From Paraphoma chrysanthemicola (lineage: Eukaryota; Ascomycota; Dothideomycetes; Pleosporales; Phaeosphaeriaceae), in the NCBI GenBank assembly GCA_020744225.1, contig JAGMWG010000018.1, positions 434,001 through 498,000 of the forward strand: a DNA stretch of 64,000 nt, given 5' to 3'. Within the stretch, counting starts at the first letter, position 1. Every line of letters begins with the position of its first letter. Of this stretch, positions 22,279-33,861 are shown piece by piece. The notes under the pieces are model-generated. The model did not search any database. It saw nothing but the letters and a program-made list of their open reading frames with translations, and was not told the origin of the DNA. The translations under genes were made by a program, and so were the position numbers.

Positions 22279-24135
22279 GTCCTATGTTATGTGATTAGAT
22301 GCTGCCGTACCATATCCCCCGCCTATTGATTCCATGGGAGTAGTGCCGCACGCAGAAGTCGCGATGGTCGTGTGCAGAAGGCGCGACGGGCTAGTGCGCG
22401 TTGCGGGGAAGCGCGCCTGGTGCGCGGTCACGTGGGATCAAGCCACTCCCGATCTCAGCTTCGTGTCTTGGCGCGATCGAGGGAGATCCGCAATAGATCC
22501 GAGCCGCTACGACAATCTCTGTCGCTCGCCGACATGACCCCGTCATTGCGTCTCATGTGGTAATAACTAATCCCCGCCATGACGAGCGTGACTTGCGCAG
22601 CAATGATTGCAAGTCCCCATACCAGTGATTATTCGCGCAATCGCCGTCAGTCGCAGCGGAACATGCCCTGCCGACACGACTGTGTGCGTCGATCGCACAA
22701 CTGCCATCTCCAGACCGCAACCTCCAGATTGAGCACCCCGGGCGCCGATCACTGCGCTATTGGGAGAGCATTTGTGTTTTGTTCCCAAGCAGGTATCGTG
22801 GGCGTGAGACGGCCCTGGCGCTTGCTGCCGGGCTACCTGCCAACGCTGCCAATATGCGTTGCGCACCTAGTCCCGCAGCATGCTGCGAGCGTCGGGCTGC
22901 GTGTCGAGAAACAGGATATACATCACTGAATTGCGCAGGGGATGGTGCCAGAGTGATGCGGGCGCGCAACGCAAATGACAGAGGATCGACTTGGCCGCGT
23001 CGCGATAATCCTCGCTGACCGGGTCTCGACTCGACTGCATCTCCCCATCTCGTGGCTTAGCCATCTTGTCACTCATCACCACGGGCTCGCGTAGTCAGCA
23101 ACCGCTGGGGAAAGGCTGCTGTCCGCGCAAGCTCAGAGGCACTGCAACGCCCAGTACCTTGCCAAACAAGCCGTAAACGCGGTCGCTAGACTGCAAGAGG
23201 CGTTGGCGCAGCCATGCCCTGCAGTATTGCAGTCCTTGATCGACTCTTGGAGCTCAAGACTCGGGGAGCATGACGTATTGCATCCGACCCTCCGCAGCGC
23301 GCACTTTGCTGCACACGCTTAGAAGCTTGCTATATCCGCAGCGCAGTGGGGACTATGCCCGAGAATGCTCCCATTGACCACTGTCTGTCACCGCAGCGCT
23401 TTTAATGCACGCGACTGACGTGCCCTGTCGAATATATTCCCGGCACTGTTCTGCGCGAATTGCCCACCACGTTTGCACCATTACCACTACCTGACCTCGA
23501 CTGCACGACCCCGCCGAGGGACACTGCATGCGACCCGCATCATCCGTCCACTTCCCTGCACTCTTTCGCTCGGCCAGCCTGCACGCTCGCCCTGTCTTGG
23601 TCTGACATACCGCTTCGTAACATGCTTGGTCGCTAGTTCGGGCCCAGCTCAAAACAACCGTGGTCCCTGCTATTCGTCTGTCGCTGTCCTGACAGAGCAT
23701 CTTCACACACGCCAGCGCATTTGGCTACCAGCAGGGGACTCCCGCACGCTTCCGACACAAAGGCACTCTAACAACTCGATCCACCAGGCCACCGCACCAC
23801 GTCTCGCTGATCCCATTTGAACTTTGCTTTCCCACCCCAGCCTGTGATAGCTTTCCTGTCGTGTGAGTCCCTGTCTCATTTCCTCTTCTGCGTTTGGGCC
23901 ATTGTCTTGCAGACACCCAAACTCTACCACCCCTTCCCGGCATATTGACAAGGGACATGGTTATGTTACTGTGACCGGGACCTCCTTTGTACCCCTCTCA
24001 TGACTCTTGAGAGTTGCACAAACTATACTTTATTTACATTTCTACCCTCGCTCCGTTATAAGTCGGCGTGCATGCCGCATTCTACCACCACTGCACCGCC
24101 TCTTCGACCAACACCTACTGACGTTGGCCTCCGCC
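22279..24135. other. Long divergent intergenic region
   Basis: 1.86 kb between DPB11 and the arrestin gene, GC-rich near 22.3-23.4 kb and CT-rich near 23.5-23.9 kb. ORFs in it (for example 22579-22929, 23473-23820) have no family features. It probably holds the promoter and a long 5' leader of the arrestin gene. Confidence 0.5.
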
Positions 24136-26555
24136 ATGACAGAGTACCAAACTGTATATAGTGACCGTGGTCGCCTACGATACCTACCCGACCATCTTGG
24201 CGACACAACCTCAAGCCAACGCATTCTCTACCAAGGACGACCACGACGACCACACCGCATCCACATTGCACACGTAACTCCCGATCCAATCTGCTTTCGC
24301 CGCGAACAACGGCGAACCACCAGCAAATCGTACTTCACCGAAAAGCTGGCGGGCCCCAGGGAAAGTGCGAAGCGGTACTTGCGGTCATTCATCGACACCA
24401 ATTTCAATCGCGCCCCAGAAACCACAGACATTCCAACTCCACGATCGTCCACAAGCAGCAATCGCAATTCGGTTGCGTCGTTTCCAGAGGGCATATCACC
24501 CGTGAACAGCGAGATGAGGTCGAGTCCTAGGAACTCGATGGGGGCGGTAAGCGCCATGAACGCGCCAGGAATCCCACGACCCACACTCTCAGACTCGCAT
24601 TGGTCTTCAGGGAGAAATTCAGCAAAAGGCATGATCAGCAATGTAAAGACACTTCCTGAGGAGAAGCCAGTGGCTTCTGGAGGAGGCGTCAATGTCAACA
24701 TTTCAATGACAGAACCGGTCTTGTTCCTTCGAGGCTTTGAGCAAAGCGAAAATTCAGAACGGAGTACTGCCATGCTTCGCGGCACAATGGTCCTAAAAAT
24801 TACGAAGCCTGCCAAACTGAAGGCCATTACCCTCAAGTTCAGAGGGAAAGCAACCACAAAATGGCCCGAAGGCATACCGCCGAAGAAGGTTGATTTCGAA
24901 GAGGTGGACACCCTGATGAGCCACACTTGGCCATTCTTCAATTCGCAGTTCCCCACAGCCGAGACTGGCACGGGCGCGGATCGTGTGGATCTGTATAAGA
25001 GCACCGGAGGGCTTGGCGGCTCGCCAAACAACTCCTCGTTGAATCTCACCTCCAAGGAGGCCAAACGGCTGTCACTTCAGGTCAACCAATCAAGAAGCTT
25101 CGGCAAGGGTGAGACCCCATCTGGTGGGCCGTCAGTCGCACAAAAGGGTTACAGAACCTTCAACCCGGGCGAGTACACGTACAACTTCGAACTTCCATTG
25201 GACAGCCACCTTCCCGAGACGATTGATGTTGAGTTGGGTTCCGTCAAGTATGAGCTGGAAGCGACAGTTGAACGAGCTGGGGCTTTCCGAACAAACCTGG
25301 TTGGCAACAAAGAGGTTATGCTCATTCGCGCACCGTCAGAGGGCTCATTAGAGCAGGTAGAGCCTATTGCCATCAGCCGAAGTTGGGAAGATCAGCTTCA
25401 CTACGACATCGTCATCTCTGGAAAGTCGTTCCCACTCGGCGCTCAAGTGCCAATCGCATTCAAGCTCACTCCCCTTGCAAAGGTGCAATGTCATCGGATC
25501 AAGGTCTTCGTGACGGAGAACGTCGAGTACTTTTGCAACAACAAGCGCGTGCACCGTATGGAGCCAGTTCGCAAAGTGCAGCTTTTTGAGAAGAGAGCGG
25601 ATGGTCCTCCCACGAGCACATTCCCTGGTAGCACCATGCGGATAGTATCGGGAGGTGGCGTCCCATATGATCAAAGAGCTGCTGCTGCCCGCGGTGAGGA
25701 GGTACAAACACAAGATCCAACAAATCTGCTCGGCAATCTTGCTGGGGACTCCAATATTGGCCCCACGGAGATGGAATTCAATGTGCAACTGCCAAGCTGC
25801 CACAACATGCGCGAGAAAGACAAGCTTGCGAAGCTCCACTTCGATACCACGTACCAGAACATTCAAGTACATCACTGGATCAAGGTATGACGAACCGAGT
25901 GAAGACTATGAAATCATCACTAACATGGAACCAGCTGGTCATGCGCCTTTCCAAGCCGGATGCCGCAGACCCAACAAAACGTCGGCATTTTGAAATCTCC
26001 ATCGACTCACCCTTCCACATCCTTTCGTGCCAGGCTACACAAGCCAACACAGCACTCCCCGCCTATTCTTCACCCGAGCCCGCCCTTAGTGGTGCACGGA
26101 TACCTGAATGCGGATGTCCCAACGCACCCATCCGCCGCACGTCGCCCACTGGCTTTGTCCCAACCCTCAGCTCCATGGGCCGCTCACGAGGCAACTCCGA
26201 CGCCCCCATTCCCACACCTCAGCTTGCCCGCCCTCAAGCCGCGCACATTGGCGGGCCCACCGACTCCAACGTGCAACGACCAATTCATCTCATGCGCGTA
26301 CCTTCATTCAATCCTCCTGCCTTTAGTGACGAGGAACCACCTCCACCTCTGGAAACCCCTCCACCACTTTACGAAACCATCGCTTCGCCGACCAATGGTT
26401 TGGCAGACTATTTCTCCCGTCTTTCAGACGCGTACGATGAGGACAGCGACCCCGAGCGCAATGATCGCGGGCGCGTAGAAATACCCCTGACCCCTGGTGG
26501 TCGAACGAATCGCAGCATGGACGAGAGGCGCACTTGGCTTCCAGTCGGCCATTAG
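24136..26555 (+). CDS. Arrestin-related trafficking adaptor
   Basis: Two exons, join(24136..25884,25935..26555), 789 residues from the ATG at 24136 (CCGCCATGA context). Fungal alpha-arrestins recruit the Rsp5-type HECT ubiquitin ligase to plasma-membrane transporters for endocytosis. Arrestin-N begins near VNVNISMTEPVLFLRG with GTMVLKITKPAKLKAITLKF and FNPGEYTYNFELPLDSHLPET; arrestin-C has SWEDQLHYDIVISGKSFPLG, HRIKVFVTENVEYFCNNKR and, across the 50-nt intron, HHWIKLVMRLSKPD...RRHFEISIDSPFHILSC. The tail carries LPAYSSP and a PPxY motif in TPPPLYET, the expected WW-domain ligand. The first 100 residues (Arg/Tyr-rich) are not obviously conserved, so the true start or an upstream exon is uncertain; an in-frame extension to 24007 has no ATG. 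Confidence 0.88.
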
Positions 26556-29439
26556 CGCCCATTTTTTACAATCTGTTTATGACGACATGAGACATGCATC
26601 ATGGTTCTGGTATATATGTTTAGGAACTTGGGGTATTGGGATATGTGTATTCGGCGCTTCTCGGCGATCTGTGCACTCTGATTGCTGCTCTATTGGGCAT
26701 GAAGGAAAATCAGCATCATTTCTTTTTCGCATTGTTGGGTTTCATTTCGCGTATCTGTGTCATCAAACTGGGTTCTCGGGAGCGCACTGTTCCTTTTTTT
26801 TTTGGCGGGCGCCTGGAAAGTCAAGGGCGCACCTTGCTGGCACCGGACCTGGAATCGGAGTAACAACCTGTATCTATGCACCGGATTGGGCAAATACCGT
26901 CACTCTCACTGTATATACCTCGTTTTGAAATCACACACACATATATACACACATTTACACAAACATATTTTTACCATCACTCCGTGCCTCTTCACAATTA
27001 TCAGTATGCACTTTCAGATGGACAAGGCTGCGAGATACTGGATTCTGAAACAAGCACATTCCCTGCAAAATCGCCAGAGTCAAGATGTTGACGTGTTTCA
27101 TCGCTACCCGCCCAACTCACCAAGATTCGCATCCCCGGCAACAACAATGCTATGTCTCTCCTATTTCCCGAACATGCCTACCCCAGCCAGCCAGCCAGCA
27201 CATCCACTTGCGTTGTAACTAACCTGTTGAACCGCAACGGTCGCGCATACCAACAACACAGGGTATGCCAGTCTTGTCAACAACAGGATGAGACGACTTT
27301 GTTTGATTTCCACATACGTCATGTTTTGTTGACGGTGATGGTCGATGTGGAGACGGAAAAGAAAAGTTTTGTGATGGGCGGGTGGAGAGTGATGGGCTTC
27401 AGGCATTGTAGGAAGGATGGAAGGAAGGACCGATTTGGGATTTGGGATATTGGAGCTTCACTTTATTCACCGCTTATCAGACCGGTTGGGTTTGTTGCAA
27501 GGGAAAGCTTGAGTGAGATGGTGTCGAGCTCCAGTCATTGCTACACCTTTTTTGCTTCGCTCGAGATGATTATCATGCCCCCACACAGACACTGCATATG
27601 AACATTTCTAGTGCAGAAGAGTCACGCTGGCAATGGAGTTTTGCAGCATGGGCATGGTCGGCACGATGTAGCCAGTAGGAGCTTTTAGAAAAGTCATGAT
27701 GTGAAGCTCGGCACATATGCGGGTATCACTCCACTACTGCGCTGCATGTGAGTTTTCGTGGTCGTCGTGGTACCCCACCCCACGCCTTGTCCCACACAAG
27801 CCCGTAGTCGAACCTAAGTAGTGAGGCTGAACGTCCAGCCCAAACGAAGCTGAAGACAAGACAAGACTCAGCTTGCAGCTGATCCTCCGCTACCGGCACT
27901 GCGCTCGACGACTCAGCACTTACTAACCCACCTCAACCCGCGATCTTCCTCCGAAGCCCCCGACTGCACCGCAGCATCACCCCGCTTTTTCGTCGCTGAC
28001 TGAGAGGACTTGTCGATCGTTCGGCGCATGCAGATGCGATGTGCTGCAGGCCCTGCATATTATGCGTCATGTGATAAGCACGATGCAGCAGTTTGTCAGA
28101 TGGTTTTTGTTTCCCCACGGTATTGTCTCGCGGAGGTTGAACAGCTTCTCGCGGAGCGTGGGAGTGCGGAATCAGACATGGTTTTGTTGAAGCCAACAGC
28201 GCCAGAATGTCGCGAAAATGCTGCTCTAACTCTAGAAGCTATGGAGGGCGGGCTGCATGCCTTCGCTACATCAAAGGATCTATGTAACCGTTCGATGTGT
28301 TGCGCGAGCATCGCCGCAATGCTGAAGTCGGGCTGGCCACCGCGTTCGTGCTCTACTTCCAACTGTCCAACCTCCGCGATGGCGGCGCACGTGGCTTGCG
28401 CACGACAGTTGTGGCCGCGCCTGCCCAGGCGGTATCGCTATGCCCTGCCAATCGGACTGCTCTGGCCTCCGCCCATGGCTTGTGTCTTGCGGTAGCGATA
28501 ATGCGACCCTATCTTTGTCGCTCAACAACATCACGATACATCGTGCACCTTGAGTGTATGCGACCATGTCGTTTGATGGCGCGGGTGAGGTCGAGTTTGG
28601 AGATAGAAGCCGTTGGAGCCCATCTGAAGCGAGATGGGGTGGCGTTGTTTATTGGCCGATATCCGGTTGGGACTCGCGAACTACGTCAAGCCAAGAGTGT
28701 TTCAAGCCCTTGGCAACGATAATGTTGACGCTAAGAGTGAAGTCGGGGACAGTGCGCCGCGGCCTCTATCTTTTGCCATCTTCGCGGTCACTGCTGAGAC
28801 TGTTGCTTTCCATTCGCGACGCGCATTCTTGTGCGACTGACTTTGAAAAATTGGCGCTGGGCTAACAGAAGAAGCCATTGTGGTGCAAGAGACAAAGCGT
28901 GGGCGCAATCACGAATAGTGAACCACTCCTGCTGGATTGCGGGGATTGAGCTTTTTGCTTCCAAGCTTTGGACTGCCTTGCGCCGAGCTGAACTTGGGTC
29001 TTTGGTAAGCTCACTCCGGTTTCCTTGGGACCTCTTGAATTTTTCCTTCCTTCGACCAAACCAGCCTCGCTCACCTTTCACTCCAGACCACCTCACCGGC
29101 CGTTGCTTCCCCACAACTCCCCACGTCACGCCAATTACGGCACAACTGGGAGCGGCGACTGGGCGCACCTCTTCATACATGCATTCGACCTCGAATCCGC
29201 CCTCCACCACGAATCCCACCTCTCCTCGACAGCCGCCTGGCTACGAGACCTTTGAACATTCCCAACAACCCGTCCCTCATTTGCATTGCGCAGACGAATC
29301 TGTCGCATACACAAACACTCACTTGGAGTAGTCGCAACACCCGTATACGCGTTTCCACACAAGCTTTCGCACAAGCTGGAGGAATTGCTAGGCACGACTT
29401 CTTAGAAGCCGCATACCCGAGCGACCCACACTCTCCAAC
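26556..29439. other. Long intergenic region with 3' and 5' flanks
   Basis: 2.9 kb between arrestin and NHA1. It includes a CA/TA microsatellite and, near 29040-29120, a CT/CA-rich stretch likely to be the NHA1 leader. ORFs such as 28010-28495 and 28831-29331 lack domains. I see no RNA gene. Confidence 0.45.
26931..26968. repeat. CA/TA-rich microsatellite
   Basis: Runs of ca and ta dinucleotides (acacacaca then tatata then acaca) in the 3' flank of the arrestin gene. Confidence 0.8.
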
Positions 29440-32400
29440 ATGGCGTGGGACCACCTTTCCATCACCAAGCCGCACTTGGTGTATGTCATCCTCGGCGGCT
29501 TCACCAGCCTGTTCATGCTGTGCTCCTCGGTCATCAAGGAGCGCCTGTACATTGGAGAAGCCACCGTTGCGACACTATGCGGCATCATATTTGGCCCGCA
29601 CGCTGCGAACCTGATTGACCCAGCGACGTGGGGCAATGTTGATTTAATCACACTGGAATTCTCGCGCATCGTCCTCGTCGTACAATGTTTCGCCGTCGGA
29701 GTCGAATTGCCGCGCGCATACATGGAGAAGCATTGGAGATCGGTCACCTTGCTTTTGATCCCCGTCATGACGTTCGGCTGGCTTATCACGAGTCTGTTCA
29801 TCTGGGGCTTGTTTCATACGCATCTCAATTGGCTCGACAGCCTCTGCATTGCAGCCTGTGTTACCGCTACCGACCCCGTCCTGGCTTCGTCCGTTGTCGG
29901 AAAGGGAAAGTTTGCAAAGCGTGTCCCGAAGCATTTGCGAGATTTGCTCTCAGCTGAATCTGGCTGTAACGATGGCATGGCGTTTCCCTTCGTGTACTTG
30001 GCCATCTATCTGATCAGATATCGCCCGGACGCTACTAAGGTGGCTTACCACTGGATCTGTTACACCATTCTGTATGAGTGTCTCTTTGGCGCTGTCTACG
30101 GTGTACTTATCGGCTACGCCGCCCGCCGCGCCATCAGATGGGCTCACGAGAAGGACTTGATCGATCGAGAGAGTTTCTTGGTCTTCTACTTCGTACTCGC
30201 TCTGTGGTGCGCCGGTACTGGTTCCCTGCTCGGATTGGACGATCTGTTAGTCGGTTTCGCCTGTGGAGTAGGCTTCTCCAACGATGGCTGGTTCTTGGAA
30301 AAGACTGAAGAATCGCACGTTTCTAACGTTATCGATCTACTGATCAATTTGGCCTTCTTCGTCTACTTCGGGGCCATTATTCCCTGGGGACAATTCAACG
30401 CGCCAGAGATCATTGGTCTTACTCCATGGCGACTGGTTGTGTTAGGCTTGCTAGTTCTGTTCTTCCGTCGCCTACCAATCATGCTGTTACTCAAACCAGT
30501 GATCCCAGACATCAAAACCTGGCGCGAGGCTTCGTTCGCCGGACATTTCGGACCCATCGGTGTTGGTGGACTTTTCGTTGCTATTCTTGCCAGAGCTGAG
30601 CTGGAGACCGAATCAACGACACCTTTAGCAGTACTGCCCGAAGAAGGTTTCGAGCATCTGAACATTATTGAGATGATTTGGCCCATTACCTGTTTCTTGG
30701 TCATTGTCAGCATTATCGTTCACGGCAGTTCGATTGCGGTCTTCACTCTCGGCAAACGTATCAACACGCTGACCATCTCGCTTTCATACACGCAGGCAAA
30801 CGAAGATGGTCCCGGTTGGATGGATCGACTTCCGCGCATTCAATCTCGTTCTAGGACCTCCATGTCTCTTGGTCGCAGGCCTTCTGAATCGTCCATCGAT
30901 GAGAAGGCTGAAGCCAATGCAACGGGATTGCTTCCTCCTCCGAGTTATGCCAGTACTTTCCTGCGCCGTCAGAAGGAGGATGAAAATCCCAGTCGATCAA
31001 ATTCGCGTAAACCGACAAATCGGAGGAGCAAATGGGATGCTGGGCGAGGTCCAGGAGGACCAATTTCACAGTCTGCAATTGGCCCTACGGCAAGACGCGA
31101 TGAAGAGAAAGCGGAAGCAGTCTCACCAGAACGGGACGCGGGCGCCTTTGTGGGTAACACGGCGGGATCTAGTGATAGCTCTTCAAGCGGGAAGGAGAAG
31201 CAGAAGATGCGGTCTCCACAGGAAGAGATCTATCAAGAGGGCGATGATACGATTATTGAAGACAGAGAGGGCAATGTGCTCGAAGTTATGGATGACAGTG
31301 GCCACCACGGAGCAGAGCGCAACAAACACGACCAGGAGGAGGCAGCCGACTTGATGGTTGAAGAAGATGTCCGCGGTGGTGTAGCTCAGAAAGAGCATGG
31401 CGGGGAGGCTGAGAAAGCCCCTGGCAAAGTTGTTGATGCGATTGAACATCCACAAAAGGCATGGAGAAAGCGTATGCAGAGCTTCTCTGGTCGGCACCAC
31501 CATGCAGATGAGCTGGCTGAGCCGCCCAAAGCCAAGAAACCCGAACACAAGCGTGGCCCTGCTCTTGCTTACCAATTTGGTAACACCATCATCGTGGAAG
31601 ATGAGGACGGTGAGGTTATCAAGAAGTACGATATTCCATCCAGCAAGAACAAGGATAAGCGCCCTGGACCCCAGCGTGGCCAGTCTGTTGCCGAGGGCAC
31701 GAGTCGCGCGATACAAAGCCTGAAGAGAATGGGTACGCATATGGGTGTTCCTACCCTTGGCGGCGAATCTGGACCATCAACAGCTCAAAGCGGAGAAGCG
31801 AAGAAGAAAAAGCCAAACGATGAGGAGGATGATGATGACAAGCTTCGTTTCACTGTCACGGCTGGTGGCCGAAGGATGAGCAAGATGGAGTTCATTACAC
31901 AGATGTCACAGATGGATCCAAAGGCACGAGCCAAGTTTGTGCAGAACAGCGATGCTCCTGAAGCGGTCAAGACCGCAGCTCACGAAGATGCGAAAGAGCA
32001 CAAGGATGCTGAGCGTCGACAAGCAGCTTCGCAAGCGAACGTCCCTCCCGTCGTGGGGGAAGAAGGCGAGGCCGAGATCCAAATGATCGAGTCGCCCGCA
32101 GCAAAGAAGGAAGGTCGATCACGTGGCCCCGAAGGCTTGACGCTCGTCGACAGCAATGACGAGGACGTTCCTTTCCACTCTGTCCACCACGATCTCCAGA
32201 ACTACTCCATGGACCAAAAGAACGAAACCGCCGCCCAGCGGCGCCGCCGTCTCGCAGCCCAAGATTCCGAGCCAGCACCCCACACAGCCGCAGCAACCGC
32301 CACCGACTCCGACGAAGAAACACCCGCCGAACGTCGCCGCCGCCTCGCCGCCCTCCAAGGCTCATCTTCACCACCCGCCAGCCTAAACCGCCGTCCCGCG

Positions 32401-32757
32401 CCGTCCAGCTCCACACAACAGCCTTCTTCCGCCGGCAACACCGCCGGTCTCGAAGGCGAGACTGCCGCCGAACGCAAACGCCGTCTCGGCGCCCTAGGTG
32501 TCAGTGGCGATGACTCTCCTGAATCCGACTCCGAGGGCGAAGAAGCTGGCGACCCACTCGAGACGGGTCGCGGAACACACGGTCGCGCAGGCGAACAGGG
32601 TAAAACTCTCCAGACGCCCGCGCAACGCACGCCGGGAATCAGATTTGCTGAACAACCGCGCATTCCGACGAAGGATGAGAGAGCGGTCGAGGATAGAGAA
32701 GCGGGGGAGAAGGAGGGGGAGAAGAAGAAGGGGTTGAAGGGCTTGTTTAGGAAGTAG
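29440..32757 (+). CDS. NHA1: Plasma-membrane Na+/H+ antiporter, NHA1/SOD2 type
   Basis: Single exon, 1105 residues. Nha1 exports Na+, Li+ or K+ in exchange for H+ and sets salt tolerance and internal pH. The first 440 residues form the CPA1 antiporter with about 12 helices: LSITKPHLVYVILGGF start, GIIFGPHAANLIDP, EFSRIVLVVQCFAVGVELP, the ion-site TDPVLASSVVGKGKFAKRVP (about residue 143), the ND motif in SAESGCNDGMAFPF (about 172), LGLDDLLVGFACG and FFVYFGAIIPW, then HFGPIGVGGLF. The remaining 650 residues are a cytosolic, highly charged, Ser/Glu/Lys-rich tail that includes DTIIEDREGNVLEV, the related block NTIIVEDEDGEVIKKYD, and three copies of a basic ETxAxRRRRLxA motif near the end, finishing with a Lys-rich KKKGLKGLFRK. 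Confidence 0.96.
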   Translation: MAWDHLSITKPHLVYVILGGFTSLFMLCSSVIKERLYIGEATVATLCGIIFGPHAANLIDPATWGNVDLITLEFSRIVLVVQCFAVGVELPRAYMEKHWRSVTLLLIPVMTFGWLITSLFIWGLFHTHLNWLDSLCIAACVTATDPVLASSVVGKGKFAKRVPKHLRDLLSAESGCNDGMAFPFVYLAIYLIRYRPDATKVAYHWICYTILYECLFGAVYGVLIGYAARRAIRWAHEKDLIDRESFLVFYFVLALWCAGTGSLLGLDDLLVGFACGVGFSNDGWFLEKTEESHVSNVIDLLINLAFFVYFGAIIPWGQFNAPEIIGLTPWRLVVLGLLVLFFRRLPIMLLLKPVIPDIKTWREASFAGHFGPIGVGGLFVAILARAELETESTTPLAVLPEEGFEHLNIIEMIWPITCFLVIVSIIVHGSSIAVFTLGKRINTLTISLSYTQANEDGPGWMDRLPRIQSRSRTSMSLGRRPSESSIDEKAEANATGLLPPPSYASTFLRRQKEDENPSRSNSRKPTNRRSKWDAGRGPGGPISQSAIGPTARRDEEKAEAVSPERDAGAFVGNTAGSSDSSSSGKEKQKMRSPQEEIYQEGDDTIIEDREGNVLEVMDDSGHHGAERNKHDQEEAADLMVEEDVRGGVAQKEHGGEAEKAPGKVVDAIEHPQKAWRKRMQSFSGRHHHADELAEPPKAKKPEHKRGPALAYQFGNTIIVEDEDGEVIKKYDIPSSKNKDKRPGPQRGQSVAEGTSRAIQSLKRMGTHMGVPTLGGESGPSTAQSGEAKKKKPNDEEDDDDKLRFTVTAGGRRMSKMEFITQMSQMDPKARAKFVQNSDAPEAVKTAAHEDAKEHKDAERRQAASQANVPPVVGEEGEAEIQMIESPAAKKEGRSRGPEGLTLVDSNDEDVPFHSVHHDLQNYSMDQKNETAAQRRRRLAAQDSEPAPHTAAATATDSDEETPAERRRRLAALQGSSSPPASLNRRPAPSSSTQQPSSAGNTAGLEGETAAERKRRLGALGVSGDDSPESDSEGEEAGDPLETGRGTHGRAGEQGKTLQTPAQRTPGIRFAEQPRIPTKDERAVEDREAGEKEGEKKKGLKGLFRK
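32221..32499 (+). repeat. Three coding copies of an E-T-x-A-x-(R/K)4-L motif in the NHA1 tail
   Basis: Copies at about 32221 (NETAAQRRRRLAAQ), 32314 (EETPAERRRRLAAL) and 32455 (GETAAERKRRLGAL), spaced 93 and 141 nt. Basic helical peptides within an otherwise acidic tail. Confidence 0.85.
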
Positions 32758-33861
32758 TGTGGTTGGTTGGCACTGCATATATATGTCATGTTGATCGTTT
32801 GAACTTTTTGGGTGCTTTGGTTTTGTAGCGCGGCGTTTATTTTGGGCGTTGTATGGTGCATGAAAGGTGTGTGTGGAGGTGATGACGATGCATGCGTGTG
32901 TGTCTGTGTGCATTTTAGAGCGTGCATAGAAGCATAGTAGTAGATTGATGAGACGAGATAGCATAGCGTCGTGAGAAATGGTATACGTTGAGATAAAGGT
33001 TTCACATGTGCACGTGTGGTTTCGTAGGCACTAATATAGCGTTTGCGTTGGGGCTTAGGAGAGTCGAAGTGGACAGGCAGGTCCTGTGACATGTCAGAGT
33101 TACAGATCCGGAAAGGAGAGTGGAGGCGGAGGCTATGGCGTGGGGCGTTAGAGAAGGGAGTGAGATACAGAGGCGCTTAACAAGATATCGGGTCGGCGAA
33201 AGTCGACTTTTTCGTGTGGCTTTTGTTGCTCTGAATACCTTTTAAAGTCACTCAAAATAGTTGAAACAAGTCTAAGAGTAATCCTAGCGCTCGAGGGATC
33301 TATAACCTGCCTCTTTAGTCGCGAAATGGCGACATTGTTGGGATAACGTGAGAGCGCTGGCCTGAGCGAGTCTTAGCATACATACGCTTAGACCACCGGC
33401 CCGTTATCTTGTTAAGCACATCCGTAGAGAGATAGGGATATGGATGAGATTGGGGATGGGGAGGGTCAAGGGCGAAGGGCAGGATAAGGAAGGATAGTTT
33501 GGACCGGTGCTGTAAAAGAGGTTATGGATGGGAATGGATTGAAATTGAGTAGTGTTTAGGTTTATATGAAAAGGAAAAAGGTTGGAAGAGATGAAATAGT
33601 GAGTTCCTTGCGAGCTTGCACGGCGGACATTTGCTACGGACATTTGCTCCAGAACTGCTAACCCGTGATTGAAGATGTAGTTTGAATGCGGGGCAAGCGT
33701 TCCTCACCATTCAAGCGCCAACGCGGCACAGCCAAATGCGACCCTAGAAGTATTAAACCGCCGTCCCTGCCACGAGCTCGGAACCTGTTTTCTCGATCCT
33801 TCGCAACCTGTACTTCCAAAAAGAAAAGCAGGCAGAAAATCAGCCACCCAAACCAACAGCC
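32758..33861. other. Intergenic, contains a MITE-like element
   Basis: Besides the element at 33177-33416 I see no gene. The promoter of the small secreted-protein gene should lie at the right end. Confidence 0.5.
33177..33416. mobile_element. Probable MITE with imperfect terminal inverted repeats and TTAA ends
   Basis: Left end TTAACAAGATATCGGGTCGG and right end CCGGCCCGTTATCTTGTTAA are reverse complements with two mismatches. The repeats bound 240 bp with no ORF. TTAA at both outer ends would be the target duplication of a piggyBac-type transposase, although the symmetry extends two more bases outward (GC), so TTAA may instead be part of the repeat. A short hairpin (gtcgc...gcgac, about 33318-33333) lies inside. 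Confidence 0.6.

Noticed and set aside
24007..24135. In-frame extension of the arrestin ORF
   Set aside because: Begins at TTG with no ATG before 24136.
24228..25064. 278-codon minus-strand ORF
   Set aside because: Lies opposite the arrestin coding sequence; no domain of its own.
28010..28495. 161-codon plus-strand ORF between arrestin and NHA1
   Set aside because: No ATG-led domain, odd composition, and overlapping ORFs of similar length on the other strand. Typical chance ORF in GC-rich DNA.
28831..29331. 166-codon plus-strand ORF just upstream of NHA1
   Set aside because: Pro/Ser/His-rich with no conserved motif; overlaps the probable NHA1 leader.
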